A stretch of 33,075 nt of DNA, taken from UBA7477 sp045602925. Lineage in GTDB: Bacteria > Bacillota > Clostridia > Oscillospirales > Ruminococcaceae. Position 1 is the stretch's first letter; each line of letters begins with the position of its first letter. The notes below the pieces were generated by a model. It was not told the origin of the DNA and did not search any database. It was given only the letters and a program-made list of their open reading frames with translations. The DNA is taken from NCBI GenBank assembly GCA_045602925.1, contig JAZSCN010000011.1, forward strand, positions 1 through 33,075, read 5' to 3'. Below are positions 1 through 7,861 of this stretch, piece by piece. The translations under genes and the position numbers were made by a program.

Positions 1-1
1 A

Positions 2-583
2 ATTATACTTGTGTTGGTGTTTGTTCTTCTGATTGGCGGTGCTTCGGTGCTTTATACGCAACTTAGCAAAGACGATGCTCCCGACGGGCTGCAAGTTCAG
101 GGAGATCAAAATAAGAATTATAACGAAAGTCAAAGCGACAGCTCGGGTACAGGTGACACGGAACGACAACTGACCAAGGCCCCCGATTTCACTGTTTATG
201 ATGGATCGGGAAACAAAGTCAATCTGTCGGATTATGTCGGTAAGCCGATCGTGTTGAATTTCTGGGCAAGCTGGTGTGGCCCTTGTCAAAGCGAGATGCC
301 TGACTTCCACGAAAAATATCTGGAGTTTGGGAACAAGATCCATTTCTTGATGGTCAATATGACCGGCGGCCGCGAAACGCTAAGCTCCGCAAAGGCGTTT
401 GTTTCAGAGAAGGGATATACTTTCCCGGTGCTTTATGACACTGACTCCGATGCTGCAACCACCTACAATGTGTATTCGTTGCCCACCACATACTTTATTG
501 ATGCAGAAGGATATCTTGTTGCTCAAGCTACCGGAGCTATCTCAGCGGATTCGCTCCAAAGAGGAATTGATATGATAAAATAA
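2..583 (+). CDS. TlpA/ResA-like membrane-anchored thioredoxin (5' end outside window)
   Basis: Extracytoplasmic thiol-disulfide oxidoreductase of the TlpA/ResA group; such proteins reduce disulfides in secreted or membrane proteins, for example in cytochrome c maturation. The frame is open to the left edge, so the true start may lie outside; a GTG at position 11 is the first possible start seen. Counting from that GTG, residues 1-16 form a hydrophobic anchor, residues 20-55 are a polar S/N/D-rich linker, and the thioredoxin fold follows, with the active site WCGPC (Cys89, Cys92) in the context NFWASWCGPC. The cis-Pro loop is visible as LPTTYFID. A CcdA-type partner would be expected nearby but is not in view. 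A hairpin follows at 617-652. The family is clear; the physiological substrate is not. Confidence 0.85.
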   Translation: MILVLVFVLLIGGASVLYTQLSKDDAPDGLQVQGDQNKNYNESQSDSSGTGDTERQLTKAPDFTVYDGSGNKVNLSDYVGKPIVLNFWASWCGPCQSEMPDFHEKYLEFGNKIHFLMVNMTGGRETLSSAKAFVSEKGYTFPVLYDTDSDAATTYNVYSLPTTYFIDAEGYLVAQATGAISADSLQRGIDMIK

Positions 584-616
584 TTTTGAGCGATATAGGG
601 ATAGGCACACGGCTTG

Positions 617-652
617 CCGGAAGCCTTTAACATAGAAAACTTTAACTTCCGG
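617..652 (+). terminator. candidate terminator of the thioredoxin gene
   Basis: Inverted repeat CCGGAAG (617-623) / CTTCCGG (646-652) lies 34 bp after the thioredoxin stop and is followed by a short T run (TTTCG). The loop is long (22 nt) and contains a repeated CTTTAAC, so this is a weak intrinsic terminator at best. Confidence 0.4.
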
Positions 653-889
653 TTTCGTTCATATCAATTTTGTTGTTGCACAAAATTCAACCAATTTTTA
701 AAATGGAAATAAAGAGGAATAACTGTGGTCAAACACCGAACAAGAGAAAGGTTCGAATAAAGCTCAAATGCTGGAACTTCGCATAAAATAAGGGCTTTCT
801 CCTAAACTCGAACTCGTCATAATTCGCCATTTTTCGACACTATCCCAAACCATTCGCTTTACCAGATTAGTCACGTACTAGTTTATTTA

Positions 890-918
890 ATTGTATCAAA
901 GAGGTATTGAAAAGTCAA
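890..918 (-). promoter_or_regulatory. orphan sigma-A-type promoter pointing left
   Basis: On the minus strand TTGACT (918-913) and TACAAT (895-890) are separated by exactly 17 bp. No convincing reading frame follows, only frames of 29 and 34 codons. It could drive a small RNA, a short peptide, or be the remnant of a lost gene. Confidence 0.45.
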
Positions 919-1091
919 GTTCCGTAGAGATGTCATATATAGGAACAAATTCTAAAGCAAGCATCCCCCCACCAACAAATACTTTCTCTCACTCTCGTTA
1001 TGCTTTACGGCTATTTCAGATGTGTGGAAAGAAGAGGCCTTCTGCCTTGGGTGAGCCCTTTCCACAAAAGTCTTTTGAATTGAACATATAA

Positions 1092-1125
1092 AAAGGGCGG
1101 TGACCGATTCTGGCCACAGCCCTTT
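1092..1125 (-). terminator. terminator of the winged-helix gene
   Basis: AAAGGGC (1092-1098) pairs with GCCCTTT (1119-1125), with further pairing (GTG/CAC) inside after one mismatch. Read on the minus strand the hairpin is followed by TTTTTATAT. It lies 67 bp past the stop of the winged-helix gene. Confidence 0.65.
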
Positions 1126-1191
1126 AATAATTACTATGTCGAGCGTATTATACTTTAAAACAACAATCTGTTACTCACTCCGCTTTGGCGT

Positions 1192-2286
1192 TTACTTTAA
1201 AATAGCATAGGTTGTCGGAAGAATACCGTTTCCGTTGTAGGGGAGTAAATACTTGCGGTCATACAAAATTGCGACAGGTGCGGATATAGCATCTTCAAAC
1301 AGACGCAGGTAAGCCATATCCTTTGCGGATTTCTTCAGGTGTACAGGAACATGATTTTTCAGAATCTTTGTAACTGTGTCCATTAACTTCTCAGCTTCAT
1401 CAGCAATCTGAGAAGCTGTGTCAGCAAAAATACCCTTCAGTGCATCGTACTGCTCCGTTGTAAATACAGGAATGTTTACAAAAAGCCCGTCATCATTTGA
1501 AATAACATAACCCTTACGAACCATATCTGCTGCCGCAGCCTTGTCGTTGTCGCTGAAATGTCCTGTGTTGCCCTTGGCGATATCCAGGAACACATTAGCT
1601 ACATTCTTCTGATGATTGACGTAGTAGTGATGTACCATTTCTCCGTTGATAGGGAAATCCATAAACTGAACATAATCGCCGTCGTTATTCGTGGTATTGG
1701 AAACACCGAAGCAAAAATCCGAATTCCACGAGGTGTGCTCGCCGTTTTCAGCACCCCATACAAAGCATTCGGTGCCGAATTTGTCCTTAGGATATACTAT
1801 CTCAATCTTGCTTTGCAGGATTTCTATTACCGCCCTGTAGAGAACAAAGCTTACCATTTGCCAGGCAAAGGAATTGCTGTTCATATCAGCTCCGTAAAAT
1901 CCAAGCGCACGGACATCCTTTTCATATTTAGTAATAGCATCGCTCAGCATATCCGCAATCTTTTCTCTGAGCCCGGTTGTCTTGTTGTTTACTTCTGTAG
2001 CAAAGTCCTTTGTAAATATTACAATGTTGGTGTAATATCTGTTCCCGTCCTTTTTAAGAAGCTCGTATTCACAAAGCTCCTCAAGCTTATCCTCCATATA
2101 CGGTAAAGAGACACCAATTTCCAGGCTTATTTGCTCCGCACTGAGTTTGTCGTTATAGCAGGCAAACAGGATATTCTGAGATATTTTGCTGTCACATAAG
2201 TGATAATAGCGGTTTGCACCAAAACCCCAGTACATAAGTGAAAGTCCTTTAGGGTTATAGCTCTGCTGACCATAGTTTCGTTCCAT
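1192..2286 (-). CDS. winged-helix DNA-binding protein of the type paired with a sigma factor
   Basis: A protein of 364 residues when started at the ATG at 2286. That start has AGAAGG seven bases upstream; the frame stays open further up, but no better ribosome site is seen there. Residues about 25-85 form a winged-helix DNA-binding domain (recognition-helix region AEQISLEIGVSLPYMEDKL, then a wing ending in KKDGNRYY). The remaining ~270 residues are mixed alpha/beta with many aromatic residues and no known catalytic motif. From memory, proteins of this kind in Clostridia follow a small sigma-70-like gene; here only a 22-codon remnant of such a gene lies immediately upstream (2334-2402). Function is unknown: it may modulate the sigma factor or sense a ligand. 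With its partner apparently deleted, it may be an orphan. Confidence 0.7.
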   Translation of the reverse strand: MERNYGQQSYNPKGLSLMYWGFGANRYYHLCDSKISQNILFACYNDKLSAEQISLEIGVSLPYMEDKLEELCEYELLKKDGNRYYTNIVIFTKDFATEVNNKTTGLREKIADMLSDAITKYEKDVRALGFYGADMNSNSFAWQMVSFVLYRAVIEILQSKIEIVYPKDKFGTECFVWGAENGEHTSWNSDFCFGVSNTTNNDGDYVQFMDFPINGEMVHHYYVNHQKNVANVFLDIAKGNTGHFSDNDKAAAADMVRKGYVISNDDGLFVNIPVFTTEQYDALKGIFADTASQIADEAEKLMDTVTKILKNHVPVHLKKSAKDMAYLRLFEDAISAPVAILYDRKYLLPYNGNGILPTTYAILK

Positions 2287-2333
2287 GTTCATACCTTCTT
2301 TCAGAATTTGTCGTGATTTGAAAAGCAGGTATT

Positions 2334-2402
2334 TTACCATGCTTTCACTGATGGATTCTTTGCTATCTCTTTAATCTTTGTATCAAGTTCTTGCTTATCC
2401 AA
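2334..2402 (-). pseudogene. 22-codon remnant of a sigma-70-like gene
   Basis: A TTG start at 2402 is preceded by an excellent site, AAAGGAGG, five or six bases upstream. The frame reads MDKQELDTKIKEIAK, then NPSVKAW and stop. The first 15 residues resemble, from memory, the N-terminus of small clostridial sigma-70-like factors (which continue into a region-2 helix), and the next gene is the winged-helix type usually found behind them. The likeliest reading is an in-frame or near-in-frame deletion that removed nearly the whole sigma factor. It could still be translated as a short peptide. Confidence 0.5.
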
Positions 2403-2414
2403 TTGTACACCTCC

Positions 2415-2527
2415 TTTTTTCATCATCACCGGTGATTTCACTTATATAGTGGAACGAAACCTGCTTCGGTTAATCTTTCGCAGAAATTTTTTCAGAAACT
2501 TTTCTGCCCGTATTTTTTCATCATCAC
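2415..2527. repeat. 15-bp direct repeat flanking the control region of the sigma-factor remnant
   Basis: TTTTTTCATCATCAC occurs at 2415-2429 and again at 2513-2527, 98 bp apart. On the minus strand the copy nearest the remnant runs directly into its ribosome binding site. The interval holds the 12-bp palindrome at 2425-2436 and the inverted repeat at 2480-2507, which look like protein-binding sites. Confidence 0.6.
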
Positions 2528-2680
2528 AGCTACTTATTCATTTGCAATCAGTGTGGTATATATGTAAAACCATTATACTGCACATTCCGTTTTTCATCAA
2601 CTGTGATTTGTGGCAAGACAGAATAACCCCGATATTTTTTTGCAAAAAGAACTCAGTTCATTTTAAGAAAAAACAAACAT

Positions 2681-2707
2681 GCCACCGTATCTTAGCGATA
2701 TGGTGGC
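2681..2707 (-). terminator. terminator of clpB
   Basis: An 11-bp stem with one G-U pair and a 5-nt loop (GCCACC at 2681 pairing with GGTGGC ending at 2707). On the minus strand it is followed by a T-rich run (TGTTTGTTTTTTC), 38 bp past the clpB stop. On the plus strand it is followed by TGTCTGTTT, so it may work both ways. Confidence 0.8.
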
Positions 2708-2731
2708 TGTCTGTTTATGGAGGAGTAATTT

Positions 2732-2752
2732 ATGAAAAAAGACTTTAACTGA
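2732..2752 (+). other. six-codon frame with strong ribosome site next to the clpB 3' end
   Basis: GGAGGAG lies 7 bases before an ATG that reads MKKDFN and stops inside the last codons of clpB (opposite strand). The signal is that of a normal gene start, but there is no gene. It may be the leftover 5' end of a gene cut at a rearrangement junction, or a leader peptide. Chance is possible. Confidence 0.3.
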
Positions 2753-5351
2753 TTTTAAGAGTGTATTTTCCGTCTTCAAAGTCAACGGTGAATACACTTG
2801 ATGGTGCAGGGTCACTCGCAATAATAGCCCTTGCAATGAGCGTTTCAACCTTGCGCTGAATGAGTCGCTTAAGTGGTCTTGCGCCGTATACCGAGTCGTA
2901 ACCCTCTTCAATAAGTGCCGTTTTTGCACTATCTGTGAGTATGAGAGAAAGCTGCTTTTCTGATAGTCTCTCACAAAGCTCTGCAATCATAAGGTCGACA
3001 ATTCCGGTAATCTCAGTTTTGCTAAGTGGCTTGTAGAAAACTATCTCATCAAGCCTGTTTAAAAATTCAGGCCTGAATGAACGGCGAAGCAAAGCGTTAA
3101 CCTGTCCCTTTGCAGTATCTGAAATTTCTCCGTCATCGCCAATGCCATCTAAGATAATGTCTGAGCCGAGATTTGAGGTCAGTATGATAATCGTGTTTTT
3201 AAAATCAACAGTCCTGCCCTGCGAATCGGTAATTCGGCCGTCATCAAGCACCTGCAAAAGCACGTTGAAAACATCCGGGTGCGCCTTTTCAATCTCGTCA
3301 AAAAGTACTACCGAGTACGGCTTTCTCCTTACAGCTTCGGTCAGCTGTCCGCCTTCGTCGTATCCAACATAGCCCGGAGGTGCGCCGATAAGCCTGCTTA
3401 CAGAGAATTTCTCCATATATTCCGACATATCTATTCTTACAATGTTCTTTTCATCGTCAAATAGCGCCTGAGCAAGTGCCTTTGCAAGCTCTGTCTTACC
3501 CACACCGGTCGGGCCCATAAATAAGAATGAGCCAATAGGTCTGTCAGGATTTTGTATGCCAGCCCTCGCTCTTAGAATAGCCTGCGAAACCTTCTCAACA
3601 GCCTCTTGCTGACCGATAACTCTCTTGTGGAGAATATCCTCCATAGAGAGTAGCTTTTCTCGCTCGCCTTCCATAAGCTTAGAAACAGGAATACCCGTCC
3701 AGCGACCGATGATTTTTGCAATTTCCTCGTCAGTCACCTTGTCACGAAGCAGCGAATCAGCCGAGGACTTCTTATCCTCATTAGCTTTCTCGAGCTCTTC
3801 AAGTTGTGAGGTGAGAGAGGGGAGAGTGCCGTATTTCAGCTCTGCCGCCTTTTCAAGGTCATATTCTCTCTGTGCCTTTTCAATCTGCGCATTGACGCTC
3901 TCAATTTCTTCTCTTAGCTTTGCAACCGAGGAGATTGAGGATTTTTCGTTCTCCCACTTAGCCTTCATCTGCGAAAAGCTGTCACGAAGCTCGGAAAGCT
4001 CACGCTGAATTTCTGAAAGATGCTCGGTCGATAGCTTGTCCGACTCCTTCTTGAGCGCCGCTTCTTCAATTTCAAGTTGCATAATCTTTCTCGAAATCTC
4101 GTCAAGCTCTGTCGGCATCGAGTCCATCTCGGTCTTTATCATTGCACAAGCCTCGTCAATAAGGTCAATCGCCTTGTCAGGCAGAAATCTATCAGTGATG
4201 TATCTGTTAGATAGGGTAGAAGCGGCAATAATTGCGCTGTCCTGGATTTTAACACCGTGATAAACCTCGTATCTTTCCTTGAGACCACGGAGTATGGATA
4301 TCGTGTCTTCAACAGTCGGCTCGTCAACGAGCACAGGCTGGAAACGTCTTTCAAGGGCCGCATCCTTTTCGATGTACTGGCGGTACTCGTTTAAGGTTGT
4401 AGCACCGATACAGTGAAGCTCGCCTCTTGCAAGCATCGGCTTTAAGAGGTTTCCCGCGTCCATAGCTCCGCCGTTTTTACCTGCACCGACAATAGTGTGA
4501 AGCTCGTCGATAAAGAGAATGATTTTCCCCTCGCTCTTCTTTATTGCAGAAAGCACCGCCTTGAGCCTTTCTTCAAATTCGCCCTGATACTTGGCACCCG
4601 CAATAAGTGCACCCATATCGAGAGAGAAAACCTGCCTGTCACGAAGATTGTTAGGTACGTCGCCCCTTACAATTCTCAGCGCAAGTCCCTCTGCAATAGC
4701 CGTCTTACCAACACCCGGCTCACCAATGAGCACAGGGTTGTTTTTTGTCTTTCTTGAAAGTATGCGAATAACGTTTCTAATCTCGGAATCTCTGCCAATA
4801 ACAGGGTCAAGCTTTTGCTTTCTTGCAAGCTCAACAAGGTCAGAACCGTATTTCTTGAGAACATCGTAGGTGTCCTCAGGTGTGTCAGAGGTAACCCTCG
4901 TATTGCCCCTTACTTCTGCAAGCTTGCCCATAAATGCGTCTTTTGTGAAGGAGTGCTTCTTGAAAATGTCTAAAAGCTTGTCGCTCGGCTTTTCTATAAT
5001 AGAAAGCATAATGTGTTCTACCGAAACATACTCGTCCTTCATCTGCTTTGCAATGTTCTCGGATAGTACCAGACATTCATTTACAAGCGAGGATACATAT
5101 ATAGAATCAGCCGGTCTTCCGGAGCCGGTCACTCTCGGCATACTTTCAATTACAGAAAGCACGTCACCCTTCATAGTATCTGAGGAAATGCCGATTCCAT
5201 CTAAAATCTGCGAAATAAGACTGTCGCTCTCCTCAATAAGCGCATACATTAAATGTTCCTGCTCAACCTGGTTGCTCTGGTATTCTGTCGCAAGACTGTT
5301 AGAGCGTCTTATCGCCTCAAGCGATTTTTTAGTAAAATTCTGTGCGTTCAT
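2745..5351 (-). CDS. clpB: ATP-dependent chaperone ClpB (protein disaggregase)
   Basis: Hsp100 disaggregase that pulls polypeptides out of aggregates together with DnaK, in the cytoplasm. 868 residues is the normal family length. Domains in order: Clp N-domain repeats (about 1-145), first AAA+ module with Walker A GEPGVGKT (210-217) and Walker B LFIDELH, a coiled-coil middle domain (about 405-530) that marks ClpB rather than ClpC/ClpA, and a second AAA+ module with Walker A GPTGVGKT (613-620) and the VLFDEIEKAH motif. The ATG has AGGAGG upstream. It lies 49 bp behind the RHH gene with no terminator between, so the two are probably co-transcribed from the promoter at 6112-6140. I see neither a CIRCE element nor a CtsR box, so the usual heat-shock controls are not evident. 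Confidence 0.98.
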   Translation of the reverse strand: MNAQNFTKKSLEAIRRSNSLATEYQSNQVEQEHLMYALIEESDSLISQILDGIGISSDTMKGDVLSVIESMPRVTGSGRPADSIYVSSLVNECLVLSENIAKQMKDEYVSVEHIMLSIIEKPSDKLLDIFKKHSFTKDAFMGKLAEVRGNTRVTSDTPEDTYDVLKKYGSDLVELARKQKLDPVIGRDSEIRNVIRILSRKTKNNPVLIGEPGVGKTAIAEGLALRIVRGDVPNNLRDRQVFSLDMGALIAGAKYQGEFEERLKAVLSAIKKSEGKIILFIDELHTIVGAGKNGGAMDAGNLLKPMLARGELHCIGATTLNEYRQYIEKDAALERRFQPVLVDEPTVEDTISILRGLKERYEVYHGVKIQDSAIIAASTLSNRYITDRFLPDKAIDLIDEACAMIKTEMDSMPTELDEISRKIMQLEIEEAALKKESDKLSTEHLSEIQRELSELRDSFSQMKAKWENEKSSISSVAKLREEIESVNAQIEKAQREYDLEKAAELKYGTLPSLTSQLEELEKANEDKKSSADSLLRDKVTDEEIAKIIGRWTGIPVSKLMEGEREKLLSMEDILHKRVIGQQEAVEKVSQAILRARAGIQNPDRPIGSFLFMGPTGVGKTELAKALAQALFDDEKNIVRIDMSEYMEKFSVSRLIGAPPGYVGYDEGGQLTEAVRRKPYSVVLFDEIEKAHPDVFNVLLQVLDDGRITDSQGRTVDFKNTIIILTSNLGSDIILDGIGDDGEISDTAKGQVNALLRRSFRPEFLNRLDEIVFYKPLSKTEITGIVDLMIAELCERLSEKQLSLILTDSAKTALIEEGYDSVYGARPLKRLIQRKVETLIARAIIASDPAPSSVFTVDFEDGKYTLKIS

Positions 5352-5400
5352 CTTTAATCCCTCCTAAGAGAAAGCCATTTGTCGAATGGGTGCTTTCTTA

Positions 5401-6051
5401 CTAAACTGAAATTTTATCCTTCTTTAAAAATGCAACATACGCCCTAGTAATCGCATCACAAACAGCGTCTATGTCGCCCTTTTCTGATAAGTAGAGCTTT
5501 ACACTCTTGTTGAATAAGTCAATGTAATCCGTAATCGCCTTAGCCATAGCATCAGGAGAAGTGCTTTCCGATGGTATGTCGATAAGCCTGCGGAAAACGC
5601 CACCCTTAAGCTCGCATACAATATTCTTGCCTGTTATGGACTTTTCTATGCCGTACCATAGCTTTAAAAACTCTGCATATTCATATAAAAGCTGAGAATT
5701 CTGCGTGCGAAGGTTAGCCCTTAGTTCACCAAGCTTGTCACCGTCGCCACGATATAGTAGCACATTATATCGTATAGTCGGATTGTACTTGTATTTCAGT
5801 GCCGAAACAGCCGTAAAAGCGTTGTCGCCACTTCCCAGCAGGAATCTAAACTCGTTTGCAAAGCTGTTCATCTGCTCGCCGATAAGCTCATAGAGATTTT
5901 TAACCCTCTGCTCCGGCGTAACCATAGAAACATATTCTGCAAGTATCTGATTGATTAGCCCGCTTCTAGATAAATTCATAAGCTTAGCCCTGGAATCAAT
6001 CTTGTCAATTATATCATCCGATAATATCAAGCTGTACATACTTTTATCCAA
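5401..6051 (-). CDS. ribbon-helix-helix protein, probable regulator of the clpB operon
   Basis: 216 residues from the TTG at 6051. I chose it because GAGGAG lies 8 bases upstream; the in-frame GTG at 6060 is too close to that site. Residues about 5-40 (YSLILSDDIIDKIDSRAK, then LSRSGLINQILAEYV) fit a ribbon-helix-helix (MetJ/Arc) DNA-binding domain: a short strand followed by two helices with the typical SRSxLIxxIL pattern. The rest is helical, of unknown function, and could sense or multimerise. It is the first gene of an apparent two-gene operon with clpB. The promoter contains two copies of AAACTCGTA 22 bp apart and an 8-bp inverted repeat, the kind of site an RHH dimer pair would bind. Autoregulation and control of clpB are inference. 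Confidence 0.75.
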   Translation of the reverse strand: MDKSMYSLILSDDIIDKIDSRAKLMNLSRSGLINQILAEYVSMVTPEQRVKNLYELIGEQMNSFANEFRFLLGSGDNAFTAVSALKYKYNPTIRYNVLLYRGDGDKLGELRANLRTQNSQLLYEYAEFLKLWYGIEKSITGKNIVCELKGGVFRRLIDIPSESTSPDAMAKAITDYIDLFNKSVKLYLSEKGDIDAVCDAITRAYVAFLKKDKISV

Positions 6052-6109
6052 ACTTGTCACTCCTCATATCATAACTTGTCGAGAATGTTATATAATTCTC
6101 TTTACGAGT

Positions 6110-6140
6110 TTATGATAACACAGCTACGAGTTTTTGTCAA
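6110..6140 (-). promoter_or_regulatory. promoter and candidate operator of the RHH-clpB operon
   Basis: TTGACA (6140-6135) and TATCAT (6117-6112) are 17 bp apart on the minus strand. AAACTCGTA occurs twice on that strand, at 6133-6125 in the spacer and 6111-6103 just past the -10, a 22-bp period (two helical turns). In addition TATCATAA (6117-6110), covering the -10, is repeated inverted as TTATGATA nearer the gene (6073-6066). A regulator bound here would block RNA polymerase. Confidence 0.8.
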
Positions 6141-6176
6141 GCATTTTTTGGAAAAAATTTTTATGGCATAAAAAAT

Positions 6177-6198
6177 CCTCTAGGATTTCTCCTAGAGG
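6177..6198 (-). terminator. terminator of fakA
   Basis: A perfect 9-bp stem CCTCTAGGA/TCCTAGAGG with a 4-nt loop. On the minus strand it is followed by ATTTTTTAT, 14 bp past the fakA stop. Confidence 0.9.
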
Positions 6199-6211
6199 CT
6201 TAGCGTTTTAC

Positions 6212-7846
6212 TTATTCAACTGAGATAATGTAGTAGTATACCGGCTGACCACCGTTTACAACATTTATTTCAAGACCAGGGAACTTTTCTTCAACTCTAG
6301 CAGCAAGCTCATTAGCCATATCCTCAGTGATGTCCTCACCGTAGATGATTGTAACAAATGCGCTGCCACCCTTTACAAGCTTCTTGGTGAGCTTGTAAGC
6401 AGCCTTTGCAAGATCTCTGTCAACAAAAGAGAGCTTGCCATTTTCGAGTGCGAGAATCTCACCCTTCTTGATGTCATGACCTTCAAAGTCTGAATCTCTC
6501 GCAGCAAATGTGAGCTGACCTGTCGCAACACCGTTGAGAGCATCAGTCATATTGTTGGAGTTATCCTTGAAATCAGCATCAGGGTCGAATGCGAGCATAG
6601 CCGAGATACCCTGTGGGATAGTTCTTGTCTGCAATACGCAAACCTTTCTGTCCTTAACAAGCTTTGCAGCCTGCTCTGCCGCCATAATGATGTTCTTGTT
6701 ATTAGGAAGAACGAACACCTGCTTTGCAGGACATGAGCAGATAGCAGCGTAAATATTATCTGTAGAAGGATTCATTGTCTGACCACCGCTTACGATACAG
6801 TCAACGCCGATATCCCTGAACATTTCTTCAAGTCCCTTGCCTGCAGAAACAGCAACAAAGCCGTATTCATTTTCAGGCTTTGCAGGAACAAACTCCTGCT
6901 TAGCATCCTGCTTGCGCTGCTTGTGCTGAAGCTTCATGTTTTCAATCTTAGGGAGATTGATGTAACCGAACTCTAAGCCCTTCTGAATAGCCTTGCCTGG
7001 GTCGTTTGTGTGAACGTGAACCTTGATGATTTCCTCATCATCAACAACTACAACGCAGTCGCCGATTGTTTCAAGATAAGCCCTGAGATTGCTTGGATCC
7101 TTGGAATCCTCGTTCTTGGTGATTAACATCTCTGTGCAGTAGGTAAAGTTTATAACCTCATCAAAGTCGCCGACAGTAGATGAGAAGGAGTCAACAGTAA
7201 CCTTCTTCTGCTCGCCAGAGGAAAGCTCTACAATCTTGCCACCCTTGAATACGTCAAGCATTGCCTCGAAAATTATGAGAAGTCCTGCACCACCGGCGTC
7301 AACAACGCCTGCCTTCTTAAGAGCAGGGAGCTGGTTAGGTGTGTCATCAAGAGCAACCTTGCAAGCCTTGCAAACTTCTTCCCAAAGCTCAACTACGTCA
7401 GTAACCTTACCTTCGAGCGACTTAGCCTTTTCATAACCAAGTCTAGCAACAGTAAGGATTGTACCTTCAGTTGGGTTCATAACAGCCTTGTAAGCATTTT
7501 CAACACCGAGTCTTAAAGCCTCAGTGATTCCCTCACAGTCAGCCTCAACCTTGCCTGTAAGTCCCTTAGAGAAGCCTCTGAAGATAAGAGAAAGAATCAC
7601 GCCTGAGTTACCTCTTGCGCCTCTTAAAAGTGCAGAAGCAGTAGCCTTAGCAACCTGAGCCGCAGTAACCTCGTCATCCATAATTTTAAGTTCAGATACA
7701 CAGCTACCGATAGCCATAGACATATTAGTACCGGTATCTCCGTCAGGAACAGGGAATACGTTGAGCTCGTCAACAGATTTTTTATTATTAGCAATAGAAT
7801 ATGCGCCGCTTATAATAGCGTCACGAAGAATCTTTCCGTTAATCAC
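6212..7846 (-). CDS. fakA: fatty acid kinase ATP-binding subunit FakA (YloV family)
   Basis: Kinase that, with a FakB (DegV-family) protein carrying the fatty acid, makes acyl-phosphate from exogenous fatty acids for membrane lipid synthesis. 544 residues is the usual size. The N-terminal DAK2 (dihydroxyacetone-kinase L-type) domain shows the Mg-ADP binding signature NVFPVPDGDTGTNM (about residues 28-41), GARGNSGVILS and the DAGGAGLL motif. The C-terminal half carries the YloV-specific domains (HVHTNDPG, and FVLPNNKNI). The start is GTG at 7846 with GAGGAGG upstream; the alternative name is DAK2 domain-containing protein YloV. It follows the Asp23-family gene by 15 bp, the conserved yloU-yloV order. 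No FakB gene is in the window. Confidence 0.93.
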   Translation of the reverse strand: MINGKILRDAIISGAYSIANNKKSVDELNVFPVPDGDTGTNMSMAIGSCVSELKIMDDEVTAAQVAKATASALLRGARGNSGVILSLIFRGFSKGLTGKVEADCEGITEALRLGVENAYKAVMNPTEGTILTVARLGYEKAKSLEGKVTDVVELWEEVCKACKVALDDTPNQLPALKKAGVVDAGGAGLLIIFEAMLDVFKGGKIVELSSGEQKKVTVDSFSSTVGDFDEVINFTYCTEMLITKNEDSKDPSNLRAYLETIGDCVVVVDDEEIIKVHVHTNDPGKAIQKGLEFGYINLPKIENMKLQHKQRKQDAKQEFVPAKPENEYGFVAVSAGKGLEEMFRDIGVDCIVSGGQTMNPSTDNIYAAICSCPAKQVFVLPNNKNIIMAAEQAAKLVKDRKVCVLQTRTIPQGISAMLAFDPDADFKDNSNNMTDALNGVATGQLTFAARDSDFEGHDIKKGEILALENGKLSFVDRDLAKAAYKLTKKLVKGGSAFVTIIYGEDITEDMANELAARVEEKFPGLEINVVNGGQPVYYYIISVE

Positions 7847-7861
7847 TTTAATCCTCCTCGG

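Larger units (their letters stand above)
584..1191. other. 608-bp stretch without a supported gene
   Basis: I find no convincing protein here on either strand. Open frames are short and lack good ribosome binding sites: a 66-codon frame at 891-1091 (+) and, on the minus strand, frames of 29 and 34 codons to the left of position 862. What can be seen is a candidate terminator for the thioredoxin gene near the left end, a well-formed minus-strand promoter-like sequence at 890-918, and a minus-strand terminator at 1092-1125 belonging to the winged-helix gene. The stretch may be a decayed gene or may encode an untranslated RNA starting near 884 and running leftward. Confidence 0.5.
2403..2744. 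other. 342-bp intergenic region with repeats, a palindrome and the clpB terminator
   Basis: No convincing gene. It holds a perfect 12-bp palindrome ATCACCGGTGAT (2425-2436), a 15-bp direct repeat TTTTTTCATCATCAC (2415-2429 and 2513-2527), an inverted repeat GCAGAAA/TTTCTGC (2480-2507), the clpB terminator (2681-2707) and a six-codon plus-strand frame with a strong ribosome site (2732-2752). The 99-codon plus-strand frame at 2449-2748 has no ribosome site and reads like random sequence. Confidence 0.6.

Noticed and set aside
891..1091. 66-codon plus-strand frame
   Set aside because: No ribosome site; begins within the minus-strand promoter; reads like non-coding sequence. No family recognised on either strand.
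4870..5367. 165-codon plus-strand frame opposite clpB
   Set aside because: Shadow of the clpB coding strand; Ser-rich, no ribosome site, no family resemblance.
5352..6150. CIRCE or CtsR heat-shock operators for clpB
   Set aside because: Neither the CIRCE inverted repeat nor the CtsR heptad repeat is present upstream of clpB or of the RHH gene.
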